Shown piece by piece: positions 44,393 to 53,300 of a DNA stretch of 64,000 nucleotides; the first letter of the stretch is position 1; every line of letters starts with the position of its first letter. The position numbers and the translations under genes are program-made. This stretch comes from UBA1941 sp046329555 (GTDB lineage: Bacteria; Bacteroidota; Bacteroidia; Chitinophagales; LD1). The stretch spans positions 62,001 through 126,000 of the forward strand of contig JAXLUK010000001.1 of NCBI GenBank assembly GCA_046329555.1, in the 5' to 3' direction. The notes beneath the pieces are model-generated. The model saw nothing but the letters and a program-made list of their open reading frames with translations. It was not told the DNA's origin and made no database searches.

Positions 44393-45577
44393 TTATTTCT
44401 TTTGTTGCTCCTTAACCATTGCTTCTTTGAGCGATTGCGCTGAGTTAGGATTCACATTTTCTTCCTTTGCTCTGATCAAGGCGTAATCACAGGCTTTGGT
44501 GGCCTCTGAAAAGTTACCGAGCTTATATTGCAAATAGGCGTAGGTGATATCGTTGTTGTAAGTATCTTTCAAATCAACAGCGGTTTTGGCCCATTTGTTG
44601 GCTTTTTGAAGATACTTGATTTCATTGGTATTCACGTAATATTTCCAGGCTGTTTCACTGAGCAGTTTATCGTCTTTAGCACCATATTTTTTCAGGTAGG
44701 CAGATACATATTTATCGTATTTATCGGCACTGCTGGTATTGAGGTAGAATTCCATTTGCATACGGGCAGCTTCCTTAACGGCATCAGTGCCCTTATTCAA
44801 TTTCACTAATGCCGTTGCCTGATTGAGTTTATTGACCTCGTTTTTGCGAATGGCTTCCTTCAAGGCGTTACCGGCAATTGATTTAATTTTTTCATCAAAA
44901 ACCGGAGCGGAAACAGCGGGCATAATGATCGCCTTATTCTTCATCAGCAACTCCAGTGAAGGCGAGTTAATATCATTGGTAAGATTAAAAATGGTCTTTT
45001 TTACTCCATCGCGCTGCCACTCTTTTTCGTTCAGCAAGCCAAGGTATTCCTTGTAAACCTTGGTAATATCTTTACCAGAAGACTTCATGGCCACGAGATA
45101 ATCCTCCAGAAAAGGTAATTCTCTGTTTCCGCCTTCATATTTCTTATCCATACCGGAAACCATATCCGGCAGCGGATCAGCCGCTTTTTGGGCCACGCGA
45201 ATCAGTCCTTCCGGATCTAAACCGCCCACTTGCTTTTGTTTCACTGCACCATTTCCATCTAACCACAACATGGTTGGATACGCGCGGATTTGATATCGTG
45301 TAGCCACATCCAATCCTTCGCCTTTTTCCATGTCGATTTTCATATTCACGAAATTGCGGTTGAAATAGGCTCCAACGGCAGAGTCGGGAAAAACCTGCGC
45401 GGCCAACCGCTTGCACGGTCCGCACCACGTAGTGTAACAATCTACAAACACTAATTTCCCTTCGGCGGCTGCTTTATCCAGTGCCTGCTGGAAGGTAAGT
45501 TCGTGTTGAAACTCAATGCCCTGGGCAGCAAGCTGCATCGCTACTGCCATACTGATAATCGATAAAAAATAACGCAT
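44393..45577 (-). CDS. Exported thioredoxin-domain protein
   Basis: A 394-residue protein with a signal peptide (FLSIISMAVAMQLAAQG) and an N-terminal thioredoxin fold: VFVDCYTTWCGPCKRLA, with WCGPC at residues 51-55, then the cis-Pro in RAYPTMLWLDGNG. The C-terminal 250 residues are helical and without catalytic motifs, like TPR-like or DUF tails found in Bacteroidota thioredoxin proteins. Probably a periplasmic thiol-disulfide oxidoreductase. Confidence 0.85.
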   Translation of the reverse strand: MRYFLSIISMAVAMQLAAQGIEFQHELTFQQALDKAAAEGKLVFVDCYTTWCGPCKRLAAQVFPDSAVGAYFNRNFVNMKIDMEKGEGLDVATRYQIRAYPTMLWLDGNGAVKQKQVGGLDPEGLIRVAQKAADPLPDMVSGMDKKYEGGNRELPFLEDYLVAMKSSGKDITKVYKEYLGLLNEKEWQRDGVKKTIFNLTNDINSPSLELLMKNKAIIMPAVSAPVFDEKIKSIAGNALKEAIRKNEVNKLNQATALVKLNKGTDAVKEAARMQMEFYLNTSSADKYDKYVSAYLKKYGAKDDKLLSETAWKYYVNTNEIKYLQKANKWAKTAVDLKDTYNNDITYAYLQYKLGNFSEATKACDYALIRAKEENVNPNSAQSLKEAMVKEQQKK

Positions 45578-45595
45578 GTATTCTGTAAAAATGGC

Positions 45596-46399
45596 TTAGC
45601 GCCTGATTTTTTCCTGCAACAAATTTATGTTTTCTCCATAGAAAAAAGAGGCCGATTGCCGGAACGATTCGGTTAGGTCAGAAACATAAAACGTATCGGC
45701 TCCTGCCCTTTTTGAACTCAACAGTCCTTCCTTTCCTAAAATAGCCTGCAACTTTTCTGCCACAATGGTGGTGCTGTCGAACAAGGGAATTTGACCTTTA
45801 TAAAAAGTATCGATCTGATCGCGAATCATCACATAATGCGTACAACCCAAAATCAATCCATTGATACCCTGTAATTCCGGCTGCGACAAATAGCCTTCAA
45901 TGACGGCTGTGCTAATCGATTTATTGAAGAAATTTTCTTCAATCATCGGCGCCAGTAAGGGCGTAGCCAGTGCGGCATAGGCCAAAGATGGTTTCCGGCG
46001 CGACAGCTTTTCCTGATACACGCCTGAGGCCACCGTAGTGCGCGTGGCAATAAGGCCAACCTTGGTGATGGCATCATTCGCTATGACCGCTTCTACGATG
46101 GGATCGATAACATTAAAAACCGGCACGTTGCCTTTATGCGTATCGCGTAAATGTTCATAAGCCGCAGCCGACGCCGTATTGCAGGCAATCACGATACACT
46201 TGCACTGTTCTTCATTTAGCAAGAAATCAGAAATTTCTAAGGAATACCGCTTAATCAGTTCTTTCGACTTATCGCCATAAGGCATGTGGGCCGTATCGCC
46301 AAAATAAATCAGTTGTTCATTAGGCAGTAATTTAGAGATGGCATGCGCCACGGTTAACCCTCCAATTCCAGAATCAAAAATGCCAATAGGTGCGTTCAC
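45596..46399 (-). CDS. murI: Glutamate racemase
   Basis: Supplies D-glutamate for peptidoglycan. Catalytic cysteines are in VIACNTASAAAYEHLR and LILGCTHYVMI; IGIFDSGIGGLTVAHAI opens the protein and IYFGDTAHMPYG follows. I choose GTG at 46399 (267 residues, MNAPIGIFDSG...), which gives the family N-terminus; a TTG at 46435 is a longer option. Divergent from mnmE. Confidence 0.94.
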   Translation of the reverse strand: MNAPIGIFDSGIGGLTVAHAISKLLPNEQLIYFGDTAHMPYGDKSKELIKRYSLEISDFLLNEEQCKCIVIACNTASAAAYEHLRDTHKGNVPVFNVIDPIVEAVIANDAITKVGLIATRTTVASGVYQEKLSRRKPSLAYAALATPLLAPMIEENFFNKSISTAVIEGYLSQPELQGINGLILGCTHYVMIRDQIDTFYKGQIPLFDSTTIVAEKLQAILGKEGLLSSKRAGADTFYVSDLTESFRQSASFFYGENINLLQEKIRR

Positions 46400-46453
46400 T
46401 GCGGCTAAGGTGGCAACAAATGCCGAATTACGCAACGGCGCTACTTCTGGTGG

Positions 46454-46461
46454 TAAATTTG
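46454..46461 (+). promoter_or_regulatory. -7 promoter box of mnmE
   Basis: TAAATTTG, a perfect TAnnTTTG, 13 bases before the mnmE ATG. No clear TTTG -33 element at 19-21 bases, so a partial match. Confidence 0.45.
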
Positions 46462-46474
46462 TTTCTTCGCCGGT

Positions 46475-47845
46475 ATGGAGTTACAAGACACCATAGCAGC
46501 TATCGCCACGGCAAACGGCATGGGAGCCATCGGCATCGTCCGTTTATCGGGTGCGCAGGCTATTCCTATTGCGGCATCCGTTTTTCGCGGTACCGATTTA
46601 CGGCAGGTGCCTTCGCATAGCGTGCACTACGGCACTATTGAGCAAGAGGGGAAGCTGGTGGATGAAGTGATGGTGACAGTTTTTAAGGCCCCGCGCAGTT
46701 TTACTACAGAAGATATGGTGGAAATATCCGCACATGGTTCGCCGTATATTTTACAGGAGATTTTGCGGTCCTTGTTGCAGCACGGCGCCCGCGCTGCCGA
46801 GGCTGGTGAGTTTACGATGCGGGCTTTTATGCATGGCCGCATTAATCTGGCGCAGGCTGAAGCGGTGGCGGATGTGATTGCTGCTGAAAATGAAGCGCAA
46901 CAGCGCGTGGCCTTGCAGCAATTGCGCGGTGGATACAGTAAGCAGATTCAGTTGTTAAGGGAAGAATTGATACAGTTCGCCGCCTTAATAGAACTAGAGC
47001 TCGATTTTTCAGAAGAAGATGTGGAGTTTGCTGACCGCACCCGGTTGATGCAATTGTTGAATCATTTGTTGTTGCAAGTAAATCAACTGCGGCAATCTTT
47101 TCAACTAGGTAATGCCATTAAGAACGGCGTAAACACGGTTATTGCAGGAAGACCTAATGCCGGAAAATCTACTTTGCTGAATGCGCTACTGGAGGAGGAA
47201 CGCGCTATTGTTTCAGATATACCGGGAACCACACGTGATGTAATAGAAGCAGGACTTCATATAGGCGGGGTTCGTTTTAGATTGATGGATACGGCGGGTT
47301 TGCGGGAAGCCACGGACGCTATTGAGAAGATTGGTGTAAGCAGAACGCTGGAGAAAATTGCGCAGAGTGCGGTGGTGCTGTTTGTTTTTGATGTGGCCAG
47401 TATGGGTGAAGAAGAAGTATTAACCGATTTACAAGCAATTGAAAAGGACGGCGTACTGCTAATACCTATCGGTAATAAATGTGATTTGTTATCAGCAGAA
47501 GAAGCACGAAAGAAATTCAGGAATGTAAAGGACGTACACTTCATGACGGCGCAACAAGCTTCATCTTTAGAGACATTGAAGGAACGTTTATTGAATGCAG
47601 TACAGTTGGGTAAGGTTGATTTGAATGCCACTATAGTAACCAACGAAAGGCATTTTCATGCGTTAGAGCAAGCCGCGATGACACTCACCAAGGTGCAGCA
47701 AAATTTTGAAGACCAGCAACCCGGCGATTTGATTGCGGCAGATTTGCGGGAGGCCTTGCGGTGGTTATCGTCTATTACTGGCCACATCGATGCCGACAGG
47801 GATATCCTTGGGGCTATCTTTGGTAAGTTTTGTATCGGAAAGTAA
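46475..47845 (+). CDS. mnmE: tRNA modification GTPase MnmE
   Basis: Together with MnmG makes the 5-carboxymethylaminomethyl group of U34 in tRNA. 456 residues: N-terminal formyl-THF-binding domain (IAAIATANGMGAIGIVRLSG, TTEDMVEISAHGSPYILQEI), helical domain, GTPase with GRPNAGKST (G1), IPGTTRD (G2), DTAGLREATD (G3) and GNKCDL (G4), and the C-terminal CIGK motif. The final 18 coding bases are the integration site of the element that follows. Confidence 0.97.
   Translation: MELQDTIAAIATANGMGAIGIVRLSGAQAIPIAASVFRGTDLRQVPSHSVHYGTIEQEGKLVDEVMVTVFKAPRSFTTEDMVEISAHGSPYILQEILRSLLQHGARAAEAGEFTMRAFMHGRINLAQAEAVADVIAAENEAQQRVALQQLRGGYSKQIQLLREELIQFAALIELELDFSEEDVEFADRTRLMQLLNHLLLQVNQLRQSFQLGNAIKNGVNTVIAGRPNAGKSTLLNALLEEERAIVSDIPGTTRDVIEAGLHIGGVRFRLMDTAGLREATDAIEKIGVSRTLEKIAQSAVVLFVFDVASMGEEEVLTDLQAIEKDGVLLIPIGNKCDLLSAEEARKKFRNVKDVHFMTAQQASSLETLKERLLNAVQLGKVDLNATIVTNERHFHALEQAAMTLTKVQQNFEDQQPGDLIAADLREALRWLSSITGHIDADRDILGAIFGKFCIGK
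47828..47845 (+). other. Candidate attL: 3' end of mnmE
   Basis: The last 18 bases of mnmE, TTTTGTATCGGAAAGTAA, match 15 of 18 positions of the core (TTCTGTATTGGKAAGTAA) used by SGI1-type islands at trmE/mnmE, as I recall it. The element starts directly after it, with an excisionase and a tyrosine recombinase. The partner attR is not in the window. Confidence 0.6.
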
Positions 47846-47911
47846 CTATCTTTCCTTTGTTTCATAAATGCTTGTTTTTGTTGGGTTTTAGCTGATTTAT
47901 CCTTCTCTTTT

Positions 47912-47990
47912 TTGTTGCCCAACTCTACTTTTTTACCTATATTTGTTGCCTAATTGTTGCCCAGATTTGTTGCCCACAAATCAGGCAACA
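47912..47990. repeat. TTGTTGCC repeat cluster in the leader of the island
   Basis: Four direct copies of TTGTTGCC at 47912-47919, 47943-47950, 47954-47961 and 47967-47974, each continuing CC-A or TA, plus inverted GGCAACA at 47984-47990 and again near 48045-48051. They overlap the promoter of the first island gene. Plausible arm-type sites for the integrase or operators for the excisionase-like protein. Confidence 0.6.
47915..47945 (+). promoter_or_regulatory. Promoter of the excisionase-integrase unit
   Basis: TTG (-33) at 47915-47917, 20-base spacer, TATATTTG (-7) at 47938-47945. Both boxes overlap TTGTTGCC repeats, so a protein bound there would block transcription. Leader of about 100 bases before the ATG at 48054. 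Confidence 0.65.
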
Positions 47991-48003
47991 GTCGGGAGAA
48001 ATC

Positions 48004-48039
48004 TTGCTACATACAGCTACAAGCTGCAACATGTAGCAA
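48004..48039. promoter_or_regulatory. Large palindrome upstream of the excisionase-like gene
   Basis: Inverted repeat TTGCTACAT (48004-48012) and ATGTAGCAA (48031-48039), with an inner repeat CAGCT (48014-48018) and AGCTG (48022-48026) around ACA. It can form a nested hairpin in the leader RNA or act as a dimer operator or recombination site. Confidence 0.6.
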
Positions 48040-48053
48040 CAACAGGCAACAAA

Positions 48054-48413
48054 ATGAGCAGTAACATTCGTCTTCAAAAAACTTGTCAGCACTGCGGTAA
48101 CCGCTTTACCGCCAAGACTACTGTTACACAGTTTTGTTCAGATACCTGTGCCAAGAGAGCATACAAACAGCGGAAGCGGAACGAGAAAATTGAAGTGGCC
48201 ATCAAGGAGGAAACCGAGAAAGCCTTGTACAACCCTGCCATTGCTCAAAAGGAATTTCTAACCGTAGAGGAAGCCTGCCAGTTAATCAACGCCAGCCGAT
48301 GGACCATTTACAGGCTCATTGAGAAAGGCGAACTCAAAGCAGGCAAACTGGGCAGAAGTACCCGTATTCCCCGGGCAGCTATCAATGAATTATTCAAACT
48401 AACTGAAGCATGA
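48054..48413 (+). CDS. Excisionase-like HTH protein with zinc-ribbon
   Basis: A 119-residue protein from ATG 48054 (MSSNIRLQKTC). The N-terminal part has CQHCGNRFTAKTTVTQFCSD with CxxC...CxxxC spacing, like a zinc-binding finger with C-terminal KRAYKQRKR. The C-terminal half is a MerR/excisionase-type winged helix: FLTVEEACQLINASRWTIYRLIEKGELKAGKLGRSTRIPR. Likely a recombination directionality factor or regulator. Four-base overlap (ATGA) with the integrase, so translationally coupled. An earlier in-frame start at 47943 is rejected; it lies in the repeat region. Confidence 0.85.
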   Translation: MSSNIRLQKTCQHCGNRFTAKTTVTQFCSDTCAKRAYKQRKRNEKIEVAIKEETEKALYNPAIAQKEFLTVEEACQLINASRWTIYRLIEKGELKAGKLGRSTRIPRAAINELFKLTEA

Positions 48414-49516
48414 CAGTAACACTTAGGCAACGCAAAAAGGGCGATAAAATAAGCCTGTATCTTGATTACTACAGCGATGGTAAAAGAGATTACGAATACC
48501 TGCAACTCTACCTGATACCCGAGCCGGAGAAAGGCAAGCTCACAAAAGAGCAGAAAGAGGAGAACCGTAAAACAATGGTATTGGCAGAGGCCATCAGGTC
48601 AAAGCGATTGTTACAGATAAAGAATGAGGAATACGGCTTTCGTGATACCGACAAGGCCAAAGGCAGTTTCATTGCCTACTTTGAACGCCTTACAGAGAAA
48701 AGGAGAAACAGCCAGGGGAATTGGGGCAATTGGGATAGTGTATTAAAACACCTGAAGAAATTTGCCAAGAACGGGGCATCATTCAAAGACATTGACAAAA
48801 ACTGGTTGGAAGATTTCAAAAACTACCTCCAGTATGAAGCCAAGAGCAAAACCAACAAACGCCTTTCGCAAAACTCCCAATCTTCCTATTTCAGCAAGGT
48901 AACGGCAGCATTGAAAGAAGCCGTAAAAGAAGGCATCATTCAAACCAACCCGGCAAACCAAGTAGAGGGCATCAAAGCTGATGATCCAGATAGAGAATTT
49001 CTCACATTGGAAGAATTACAGGCAGCCGCTAAAGTGGAGTGTGAAATGCCAGTGCTCAAAGATGCTTTCATATTTTCTGCATTAACAGGGTTGCGTTGGT
49101 CAGATATTGAGAAGCTGGTCTGGTCAGAAGTGCAGCACTCTGAGCAGTCAGGTTATTACATCCGTTTCAGGCAGAAGAAAACAAAGGGAGCAGAAACCTT
49201 GCCCATTTCAGAACAGGCTTTTCAGTTGTTAGGTGAAAGGAGAAGGCCCGAGGATAAAGTATTTGAAGGCTTGTATTACAGTGCCTGGCATAACTTAAAA
49301 CTCCGTGAATGGGTGATGAAAGCCGGTATCACCAAGCACATCACTTTTCACTGTGCAAGGCACACCTACGCCACCCTGCAAATTACATTGGGTACAGACA
49401 TTTATACCGTTTCAAAACTGTTAGGTCACAGACACCTGAAAACAACCGAAATTTATGCGAAGGTGATTGACCATAAAAAACAGGAGGCAGCCAATAAAAT
49501 TAAATTAGACTTATAG
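48410..49516 (+). CDS. Tyrosine recombinase (site-specific integrase)
   Basis: A 368-residue integrase. The N-terminal SAM-like/core-binding domain (residues about 75-185, with FKDIDKNWLEDFKNYLQ) is followed by the catalytic domain: Arg in ALTGLRWSDIEKL, His-x-x-Arg in FHCARHTYATLQ, His in LLGHRHLKTTEIYAKV with the nucleophile Tyr of EIYAKV. It catalyses integration and excision at attB, here presumably the 3' end of mnmE. Coupled to the excisionase-like gene. Confidence 0.95.
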   Translation: MTVTLRQRKKGDKISLYLDYYSDGKRDYEYLQLYLIPEPEKGKLTKEQKEENRKTMVLAEAIRSKRLLQIKNEEYGFRDTDKAKGSFIAYFERLTEKRRNSQGNWGNWDSVLKHLKKFAKNGASFKDIDKNWLEDFKNYLQYEAKSKTNKRLSQNSQSSYFSKVTAALKEAVKEGIIQTNPANQVEGIKADDPDREFLTLEELQAAAKVECEMPVLKDAFIFSALTGLRWSDIEKLVWSEVQHSEQSGYYIRFRQKKTKGAETLPISEQAFQLLGERRRPEDKVFEGLYYSAWHNLKLREWVMKAGITKHITFHCARHTYATLQITLGTDIYTVSKLLGHRHLKTTEIYAKVIDHKKQEAANKIKLDL

Positions 49517-49518
49517 CG

Positions 49519-50586
49519 ATGGAGATAAAAGTATTAGATAGCATTATGCACGGTGCTTTGAAACCGTGGAAACTGGATACCACCAACACAAGGCGGTTTA
49601 CTGAACTGGTGAAAGCTGCAAAAGCAGCTTCACCGAAAACAATGGCCGAGTTGCAGTCACAAATGACTGCCCTGCTGGCTGACTATCCGCAGTTAAAGAA
49701 AGTGCTGGCTGATACTACAATTACAAACGACCTACTAAAACCGCTGCCATACAAAGCTGCATTACCTAAGTACATTGACCCCATCACCAACTTTTATTTT
49801 TTGGTAATCACCACAGAAACACTCAGGGTATATAATTCCATCATACTGAAAGCTGCATCACTTACTGAGTTGGTTGATATTCAGTATCAGATTAACAAGG
49901 TGCTCAACAGCATCAAAGTATTGGTAAAGCAAACCGCAGCCGAGTTAATTGAAAGAGATTTCACAACAGACCCCAACGAGCAAAGCAATCATCTACACTT
50001 TGCACTTCATTATTTAAAACACAGTTTAATACAGCTTTACTTCAGTGTGCAACACTCATTTGAAAACAGCTTGCAGCACACAACGAGTTTGGAAGACTTT
50101 TATGTATTGGATTTGGAACTGCCATTGTCCAGTATTCAACAGTTAGAATACATTGGACAACAGGAGCCAGCCAGTAAGCAAAACGAAGAATACACCGAAA
50201 GCCAGGAGGCAATTTGCTTCGGATATAAAGATGATATTGAAAAACTGAAAACGGTGGTAAATCAGTTGTGCTATCAAATAGAGTTGCTGAATGATGATGT
50301 TACAAGTGCTGATGAATTGATAAAAGCCTTCACAGCAAAAAGCATCCTGCCGGGTGCAGTTAAAATACAATTAGGCTGCGAAACAAAACACTTCCGTTAT
50401 TGCATTGATAAGTTCATGCCTTACTTCAATAGCCTTTCATTGGCAAACATTGAGAAGTCAAAAATCTTCTATTCAAAGAAGGACACCCTGATAACTGCAA
50501 ACAACCTTTCTGCCAGTGGTTCAAAGAACAAAATTGAACCGAAGGAAAAGGCAACCATTGACAAAATCTTCAAACATCTGCAATAA
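49519..50586 (+). CDS. Island protein of unknown function (355 aa)
   Basis: A 355-residue protein starting 2 bases after the integrase stop. I do not recognise a domain. It is helical, without signal peptide or membrane segments, with a charged middle (EYIGQQEPASKQNEEYTESQE). The C-terminal block HFRYCIDKFMPYFNSLSLAN is followed by IEKSKIFYSKKDTLITANNL and a Lys-rich end; such proteins occur next to integrases in other Bacteroidota mobile elements, where they may be regulators. Function unknown. Confidence 0.7.
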   Translation: MEIKVLDSIMHGALKPWKLDTTNTRRFTELVKAAKAASPKTMAELQSQMTALLADYPQLKKVLADTTITNDLLKPLPYKAALPKYIDPITNFYFLVITTETLRVYNSIILKAASLTELVDIQYQINKVLNSIKVLVKQTAAELIERDFTTDPNEQSNHLHFALHYLKHSLIQLYFSVQHSFENSLQHTTSLEDFYVLDLELPLSSIQQLEYIGQQEPASKQNEEYTESQEAICFGYKDDIEKLKTVVNQLCYQIELLNDDVTSADELIKAFTAKSILPGAVKIQLGCETKHFRYCIDKFMPYFNSLSLANIEKSKIFYSKKDTLITANNLSASGSKNKIEPKEKATIDKIFKHLQ

Positions 50587-50588
50587 AA

Positions 50589-50690
50589 AACATTAAGATT
50601 ATTCAGAAATCTGAGTAAGGGATTAACCCCTTAACCTTTGCCCCTCAAGCATTTGAGAGGTTTGTGCCATCAAACTTTAAAATGTAAAAA
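50589..50690 (+). promoter_or_regulatory. Leader with two hairpins before the second HTH gene
   Basis: Between the 355-residue gene and the second HTH gene lie two short inverted repeats: AAGGG-ATTAA-CCCCTT (near 50617-50632) and CTCAA-GCAT-TTGAG (near 50644-50657). They may form leader structures. No good -7 box was seen. Confidence 0.35.
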
Positions 50691-50691
50691 G

Positions 50692-50997
50692 ATGGCAAAC
50701 GAAGATTTAATCTTAGACAAGCTCACCGAAATCGCTAACAAGCTGGATGAGCAAAACCTGTTACAAAAAACAGTACTGAACTTTAATGAGGCTTGCAAGT
50801 ATTTGGACGTAAGCCCATCGCATTTGTACAAACTCACCAGTACAAAGCACATCCCCCATTTCTGTCCGCAGGGTAAAAAACTCTACTTCAAACGGGAAGA
50901 GTTGGATAACTGGTTACAGCGTAACCGCAAATCAGCAGCCGATGAAATAGATCAGATGGCAGCCGATTATGTTATCCGCAACAAACGCAAGAAGTAA
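50692..50997 (+). CDS. HTH/excisionase-family DNA-binding protein
   Basis: A 101-residue protein from ATG 50692 (MANEDLILDKLTEIANKLDEQ). A short coiled N-terminus is followed by the helix-turn-helix LNFNEACKYLDVSPSHLYKLTSTKHIPHF and the wing CPQGKKLYFKREELDNWLQ, as in excisionase-family proteins of Bacteroidota mobile elements. It probably regulates the following primase-like gene. The frame is open to 50638, but the leader is not protein-like. Confidence 0.87.
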   Translation: MANEDLILDKLTEIANKLDEQNLLQKTVLNFNEACKYLDVSPSHLYKLTSTKHIPHFCPQGKKLYFKREELDNWLQRNRKSAADEIDQMAADYVIRNKRKK

Positions 50998-51027
50998 GAA
51001 TTTTTTATTAACTGAAAGAACAGAACA

Positions 51028-53277
51028 ATGGCATCAAGTACCATATTCAGAAACTTTACCGTTCCGGTTGAAAAGAAATCATTGCTTCTTATTGGCAATG
51101 ATATAGCCAACGGTAAATACAAAGCGGAGGTAGAAGAAATCAGGGCATTGCTGGAGCAAGGTAAAGCGGAGGAAGCCGCCAATAAGAAAAAGCAATTATT
51201 GGCTTTCACTCCATCCGCAGTATTCACCGAGAAAAGGCAAATGCCTTACCTGGAAATGTACAGTGGCTTTGTGCATCTTGATTTTGATAAGCTGACACCG
51301 GAGCAGTTAGACAAGGCCTTCAAAGTCATTGCCGAAATCCCCTACACCTTTTTATGCTTCATCAGCCCAAGCGGTAACGGCCTCAAAGTATTCATTGAAG
51401 TGAATACCGGCATTGAGCACCACGATACAGCCTATTTGCAGGTGCAGCAGTATTATGAGGAAGCAACAGGATTAAAGGCAGACCCAAGCTGCAAGGACAT
51501 CACTCGGCTATGTTTCATGAGCTATCACCCTGGGCTGTACAAGAACATTCGAAACGAAAAATTCAAAGTGCAGTTGCCCGAAATCTTCACACAACCGGAG
51601 CCGCAGCCCAAAGCAAAGCCTGTAATCCCGGCAGTTCAGGAAGAACCCGAAGAGGATCTGAACACGGCTTTCATCTTCAACCAACAAATTCAATTTACCA
51701 ACCAAAAATCTCAATACACAGATGGAAACAGGAACAATTATATGTATCTGCTTGCTTCTAATTGCAACAGAGCTGGTTTATCGCAGTCCGATGTTGAACT
51801 TTTATGTACACAGCATTTTGACCTACCTGAAAGAGAAATTCTCGAAGCGATAAAGAGTGCTTACACCCACCACAAACCCGAGTTTGCAAAGTTTGCAAAC
51901 ACTGCAAAGCTGCAAACTACAGAGCAGCAACCACCACAGGAAGACTACCTGAAAGCTACGCCAACCATTCCCGAAGAACTCTATTTGCAAATGCCTGAAC
52001 TCTTGCAGCATGGTGCTATGGCTTTTACCGATGAAAGGGAGAGAGATGTTTTCCTGACGGGTGCATTGGCTATTCTCAGCGGATGCCTGCCGGGTGTAAA
52101 GGGAGTGTATGCAGGCAATGAAGTATTCCCTAACGTATTTTCTTTTGCCATTGCTCCGGCTGCCAGTGGTAAAGGTGCTTTGAAGTTCGCTAAAATGCTG
52201 GCAGACGATTACCACAGCTTTGTACTCAAGGCAAGTCGTGAGGCAGAATTGCAATACAATCAGGAGTTGTCAGAACACAAGCAACGTATCAGTAGCAAGA
52301 AAAAAGGCGATACCTCCACAGAAGAGCCACCCACCAAACCCACCTTTAAAGTGGTGTACATTCCCGCCAATACAAGCTATGCAAAAATTCTTTGGCACTT
52401 GGAGCAGAACGAGGGTACAGGCATCATTTGCGAAACCGAAGCCGACACCCTGGGCAATGTATTCAAACAGGAATGGGGTTCCTATTCCGATATGCTTCGC
52501 AAATCCTTTCACCACGAGAGGCTTTCCAGTTCCCGTAAAGGCAACAACGAATTTACAGAGGTAAATGCCCCCAGCTTGTCTATTGCCCTATCCGGTACAC
52601 CCAATCAGGTAACAGGCTTGATAGCATCTTCCGAAGATGGTTTGTTCAGCCGTTTCCTGTTCTATGCCTTCAAGGTAGAGCAGCGTTGGAAAGACGTTTC
52701 CCCCAATGCCAACAACATTAACCTCACCGAGCATTTCAAAGTTCTTGCTGGCAGGGTGTTTAATATGGTCCAGTTCCTGCAACGGGAGGAAACCATTATA
52801 GAGTTAACCACCGAACAATGGCAGCAATTGAACCAACATTGTGAAGCATGGCTCAACGAAGTAACCATGTTCACAGCCGAGGAAGCCGCCAGTATAGTAA
52901 AACGCCTGGGCTTGATCCTGTACCGCATGGCCATGATATTTACTTCCCTGCGGAAGTTTGAGAATGGAGAAGCGGCCACCCGGATAGTTTGTTCCGATGA
53001 AGATTTTAATACCGCCCTGCGGTTGGCTGAAATCTACCTGCACCACAGCATCCTCATGTTCAATAACCTGCCTAAGCAAAGCGAAGCCACCCAGTTTAAA
53101 ACAGGCGACAGCAAACGCAAATTCTTTGAGGCGTTACCGGCAGAGTTTACCCGCCAGCAAGCCGTTGAAATCGGCAAACAGTTCCAGCTTTCACCCCGTA
53201 CCGTGGACGACATCCTTCACAATGCCACCGGCAAGGCATTGGAAAAACTCAAAGCCGGCCACTACCGCAAAATTTAA
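51028..53277 (+). CDS. BT4734-like/DUF3987 primase-like protein
   Basis: A 749-residue protein with two parts. Residues about 20-180 form a BT4734/VirE N-terminal domain: FVHLDFDKL, FISPSGNGLKVFIEV and DITRLCFMSYHP, a pattern related to primase-like folds. The C-terminal DUF3987 part holds a Walker A-like ATPase motif APAASGKGALKFAKML (near residue 385), VVYIPANTSYAKILWHLEQN and SGTPNQVTGLIASSEDGLFSRFLFY. Such proteins are hallmarks of Bacteroidota mobile elements and probably act in element replication. It lies 30 bases after the HTH gene. Confidence 0.88.
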   Translation: MASSTIFRNFTVPVEKKSLLLIGNDIANGKYKAEVEEIRALLEQGKAEEAANKKKQLLAFTPSAVFTEKRQMPYLEMYSGFVHLDFDKLTPEQLDKAFKVIAEIPYTFLCFISPSGNGLKVFIEVNTGIEHHDTAYLQVQQYYEEATGLKADPSCKDITRLCFMSYHPGLYKNIRNEKFKVQLPEIFTQPEPQPKAKPVIPAVQEEPEEDLNTAFIFNQQIQFTNQKSQYTDGNRNNYMYLLASNCNRAGLSQSDVELLCTQHFDLPEREILEAIKSAYTHHKPEFAKFANTAKLQTTEQQPPQEDYLKATPTIPEELYLQMPELLQHGAMAFTDERERDVFLTGALAILSGCLPGVKGVYAGNEVFPNVFSFAIAPAASGKGALKFAKMLADDYHSFVLKASREAELQYNQELSEHKQRISSKKKGDTSTEEPPTKPTFKVVYIPANTSYAKILWHLEQNEGTGIICETEADTLGNVFKQEWGSYSDMLRKSFHHERLSSSRKGNNEFTEVNAPSLSIALSGTPNQVTGLIASSEDGLFSRFLFYAFKVEQRWKDVSPNANNINLTEHFKVLAGRVFNMVQFLQREETIIELTTEQWQQLNQHCEAWLNEVTMFTAEEAASIVKRLGLILYRMAMIFTSLRKFENGEAATRIVCSDEDFNTALRLAEIYLHHSILMFNNLPKQSEATQFKTGDSKRKFFEALPAEFTRQQAVEIGKQFQLSPRTVDDILHNATGKALEKLKAGHYRKI

Positions 53278-53300
53278 CCTTCATCTTTTCCCAGGCATAG

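Noticed and set aside
47912..47990. CRISPR array from the TTGTTGCC repeats
   Set aside because: Units are only 8 bases, unevenly spaced, with no spacers of constant length and no cas genes.
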